From NCBI GenBank assembly GCA_947372865.1, contig CANBVJ010000024.1:1-43940 (forward strand): a stretch of 43,940 nt of DNA, read 5' to 3'. The notes beneath the pieces were generated by a model that worked only from the letters and a program-made list of their open reading frames with translations, was not told where the DNA came from and searched no databases. The stretch comes from Comamonadaceae bacterium. Its GTDB lineage: Bacteria; Pseudomonadota; Gammaproteobacteria; Burkholderiales; Burkholderiaceae_C. Each line of letters starts with the position of its first letter. Position 1 is the stretch's first letter. Below are positions 42,388 to 43,940 of the stretch, one piece after another. The position numbers were made by a program, and so were the translations under genes.

Positions 42388-42957
42388 ATGACCCCATCCC
42401 CCTGCCACGCGACACCCGATGCCGCCGCTTTGGCCGCCGCCCAGCAAGACCGCGCCCAACTCGCCTTGTTGCGCGCGCACCGACGTGCGCACCGCCGCCG
42501 GGCCGAAGCGGCCTTACCCCTGCCTGCACGGATGGCCGAGCACCTGGAGGCCCCGCCCTTAACCCGCGGCCAGCGCCTGGCCGACGGCGTGGCCGCCACC
42601 ATTGGTTCCTGGCGCTTTATCGTGATTCAAAGTACGGCCATAGTGCTCTGGATTAGCGGCAACGTGCTGGTGGGCGCCAATGCGTGGGACCCGTACCCCT
42701 TCATCCTGCTCAACCTGTTGTTGTCTTTCCAGGCGGCGTACACGGCCCCGGCCATCATGATGAGCCAGAACCGCCAGTCCGAACTCGACCGCCGCCACGC
42801 CCAAAGCGACTATGAAATCAACGTCAAAGCCGAGCTGGAAATCGAGCTATTGCACGAAAAAATCGACATTCTCAAAGAGCAGGAGCTGCTCGCACTCACC
42901 CAGGCGGTGCGCGAACTCTCGGCGCAACTCGACACCCTGTCCAAGCGCTTGCCCTGA
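42388..42957 (+). CDS. DUF1003 family membrane protein
   Basis: A 189-residue protein. The N-terminal part (to about residue 65) is basic and Ala/Arg-rich. The DUF1003 core follows: [17 protein letters not shown] (first helix), [31 protein letters not shown] (second helix with its diagnostic end), and then a charged coiled coil ([18 protein letters not shown]) to the C-terminus. The frame continues far upstream, but ATG 42388 has GGAG six bases before it and is clearly the start. Function of the family is not established. Confidence 0.88.
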   Translation: MTPSPCHATPDAAALAAAQQDRAQLALLRAHRRAHRRRAEAALPLPARMAEHLEAPPLTRGQRLADGVAATIGSWRFIVIQSTAIVLWISGNVLVGANAWDPYPFILLNLLLSFQAAYTAPAIMMSQNRQSELDRRHAQSDYEINVKAELEIELLHEKIDILKEQELLALTQAVRELSAQLDTLSKRLP

Positions 42958-43001
42958 AGCCCACCGTCAAACGCGCTGGCCCTGTTCTAAGATCGCCGCC
43001 T

Positions 43002-43730
43002 ATGCACACCACCGCCCTTGTTTTGTTTTCTGGAGGCCAAGACTCCACCACCTGCCTGGCCTATGCGCTCTCCAAGTACGAGCGCGTGGAAACCGTGGCC
43101 TTTGACTACGGCCAGCGCCACCACATCGAGCTTGATGCCCGCCTGAACGTGTTGCGCGAGCTGCGCGCACGCTTTCCGGCCTGGGCGGCCCAACTCGGCC
43201 AAGACCATTTGCTCGACCTGGCCGTGCTGGGCGAGGTGAGTGAGACTTCGCTCACCCGCGACACCGCCATCGCCATGGAAGCCAGCGGTCTGCCCAATAG
43301 CTTTGTGCCCGGGCGCAACCTGCTGTTTTTGACGCTGGCCGCAGCCCTAGCCTACCGCCGGGGCCTGCAGGTGATCGTCACCGGCGTGTGCGAGACCGAT
43401 TTTTCGGGCTACCCCGACTGCCGCGACGACACCATGAAAGCCATGCAACTCGCGCTTTCGCTGGGCATGGACCGGCGCTTTCTGATCGAAACCCCGCTCA
43501 TGTGGATCGACAAAGCTGCCACCTGGCGCATGGCGCACGACCTGGGCGCGCAGGCCGACACGCAGGGCGGCGGCAAGGCGCTGGTGGATTTGATCGTGGA
43601 ACACACCCACACGTGTTATCTGGGTGAGCGCAGCCAGCGCCACCCCTGGGGCTACGGCTGCGGTAGCTGCCCGGCTTGTGAGTTGCGGGCCAAGGGCTTT
43701 GCGGCGTTTGGGGATGCCGGTTCTCAGTGA
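43002..43730 (+). CDS. queC: 7-cyano-7-deazaguanine synthase
   Basis: ATP-dependent enzyme that makes preQ0 from 7-carboxy-7-deazaguanine for queuosine in tRNA. The PP-loop motif [13 protein letters not shown] is at residue 8, followed by [11 protein letters not shown] and [12 protein letters not shown]. The zinc site at the C-terminus is [10 protein letters not shown], with a further Cys in HTCYLGER. Length of 242 is slightly more than the usual 225-235. It stands alone 44 bases after the DUF1003 gene; no other queuosine gene is in view and there is no preQ1 riboswitch before it. Confidence 0.95.
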   Translation: MHTTALVLFSGGQDSTTCLAYALSKYERVETVAFDYGQRHHIELDARLNVLRELRARFPAWAAQLGQDHLLDLAVLGEVSETSLTRDTAIAMEASGLPNSFVPGRNLLFLTLAAALAYRRGLQVIVTGVCETDFSGYPDCRDDTMKAMQLALSLGMDRRFLIETPLMWIDKAATWRMAHDLGAQADTQGGGKALVDLIVEHTHTCYLGERSQRHPWGYGCGSCPACELRAKGFAAFGDAGSQ

Positions 43731-43795
43731 GTGATCTGGATGGAGTGCCGTGCCCCGGCGTTTTCCCCGCCCCTTGGTCGGGAGTGTTGTGCTAC

Positions 43796-43940
43796 TCAAG
43801 TTTTTTCGCACCTACGGATAGGTTGTTTGATTGCCGATTGCTGCTCGAAGGTATTGAGTGACAAGTTGCCCAGGTGGGAGTGCAGCCCCCGGTTGGCGCT
43901 GCGCAGTGGCCAACTGCAATGCCCGGCATATCAGCGTAGC
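43796..43940 (-). pseudogene. Remnant of an IS3-family transposase gene, C-terminal end
   Basis: On the minus strand the last 145 bases read HSHLGNLSLNTFE and then a short tail to a TGA (43798-43796). This is the usual end of IS3-family transposases (HSxLGxLSPxxFE). Before it, in a different frame, are residues ALQLATAQRQPG, which resemble an earlier part of the same proteins. About 60 residues with the last catalytic acid are missing, and a frameshift or junction lies between. It is broken by internal deletion, and may continue past the window edge. Confidence 0.55.

Noticed and set aside
42958..43001. preQ1 riboswitch before queC
   Set aside because: The gap is only 44 bases and shows neither the hairpin nor the A-rich tail of preQ1 aptamers.

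Overview
The window is about 44 kb of GC-rich chromosome with bacterial gene layout. Gene content and protein flavour suggest a betaproteobacterium of the order Burkholderiales, most likely Comamonadaceae (Rhodoferax/Polaromonas-like). This rests on recognised protein families, not on a marker-gene comparison. Most of it is ordinary core and metabolic genes. A more AT-rich accessory patch lies at about 22.8-25.9 kb.

Layout. 1-5.6 kb: the end of a sarcosine oxidase operon (soxA cut by the left edge, soxG) followed by a lone hydantoinase/oxoprolinase A-type protein. 5.6-8.4 kb: a DUF4337 membrane protein, an undecaprenyl-diphosphate-synthase paralogue and divergent ruvB. 8.4-12.2 kb (minus): gnd, zwf and a sterol-desaturase-family hydroxylase, apparently one transcript. 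12.3-15.8 kb (minus): a tight five-gene run, SDR/pteridine reductase-like, folB, ttcA, DUF4136 lipoprotein and histidine phosphatase. 15.8-17.1 kb: a MidA-like methyltransferase, then a cluster of nested palindromes. 17.5-22.8 kb: a ROK sugar kinase and a glucose-type ABC importer (gtsA, two permeases, ATPase). With zwf and gnd these can take up glucose, phosphorylate it and send it to the oxidative pentose phosphate route.

Accessory patch, 22.8-25.9 kb: an inverted-repeat element, a cyclic-di-GMP-I (GEMM) riboswitch aptamer, an unrecognised 64-codon frame, a membrane protein whose C-terminal J-like domain stops just after HPD, a DUF6622-type membrane protein, a broken 3' end of a histidine kinase gene, and a higBA-type toxin-antitoxin pair. 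The pair sits between that broken copy and the same 3' end of the intact kinase gene next door.

25.9-32.0 kb (minus): slt lytic transglycosylase, GST, cca, and a TctD/TctE-like two-component pair, closely packed. 32.0-37.6 kb: 5-formyl-THF cyclo-ligase, DUF6279 lipoprotein, glmU, an Lrp/AsnC regulator and glmS. GlmS and GlmU supply UDP-GlcNAc, and the AsnC-glmS gap carries repeated AT-rich palindromes that look like regulator sites. 37.6-41.2 kb: a LysR regulator divergent from a DODA-type dioxygenase, cytochrome b561 and two YceI proteins, with a palindromic array at the LysR start and a strong terminator at the end. 41.2-43.9 kb: LLM flavin oxidoreductase, DUF1003 protein, queC and the decayed end of an IS3-family transposase at the right edge. 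No rRNA, tRNA or CRISPR array was seen.
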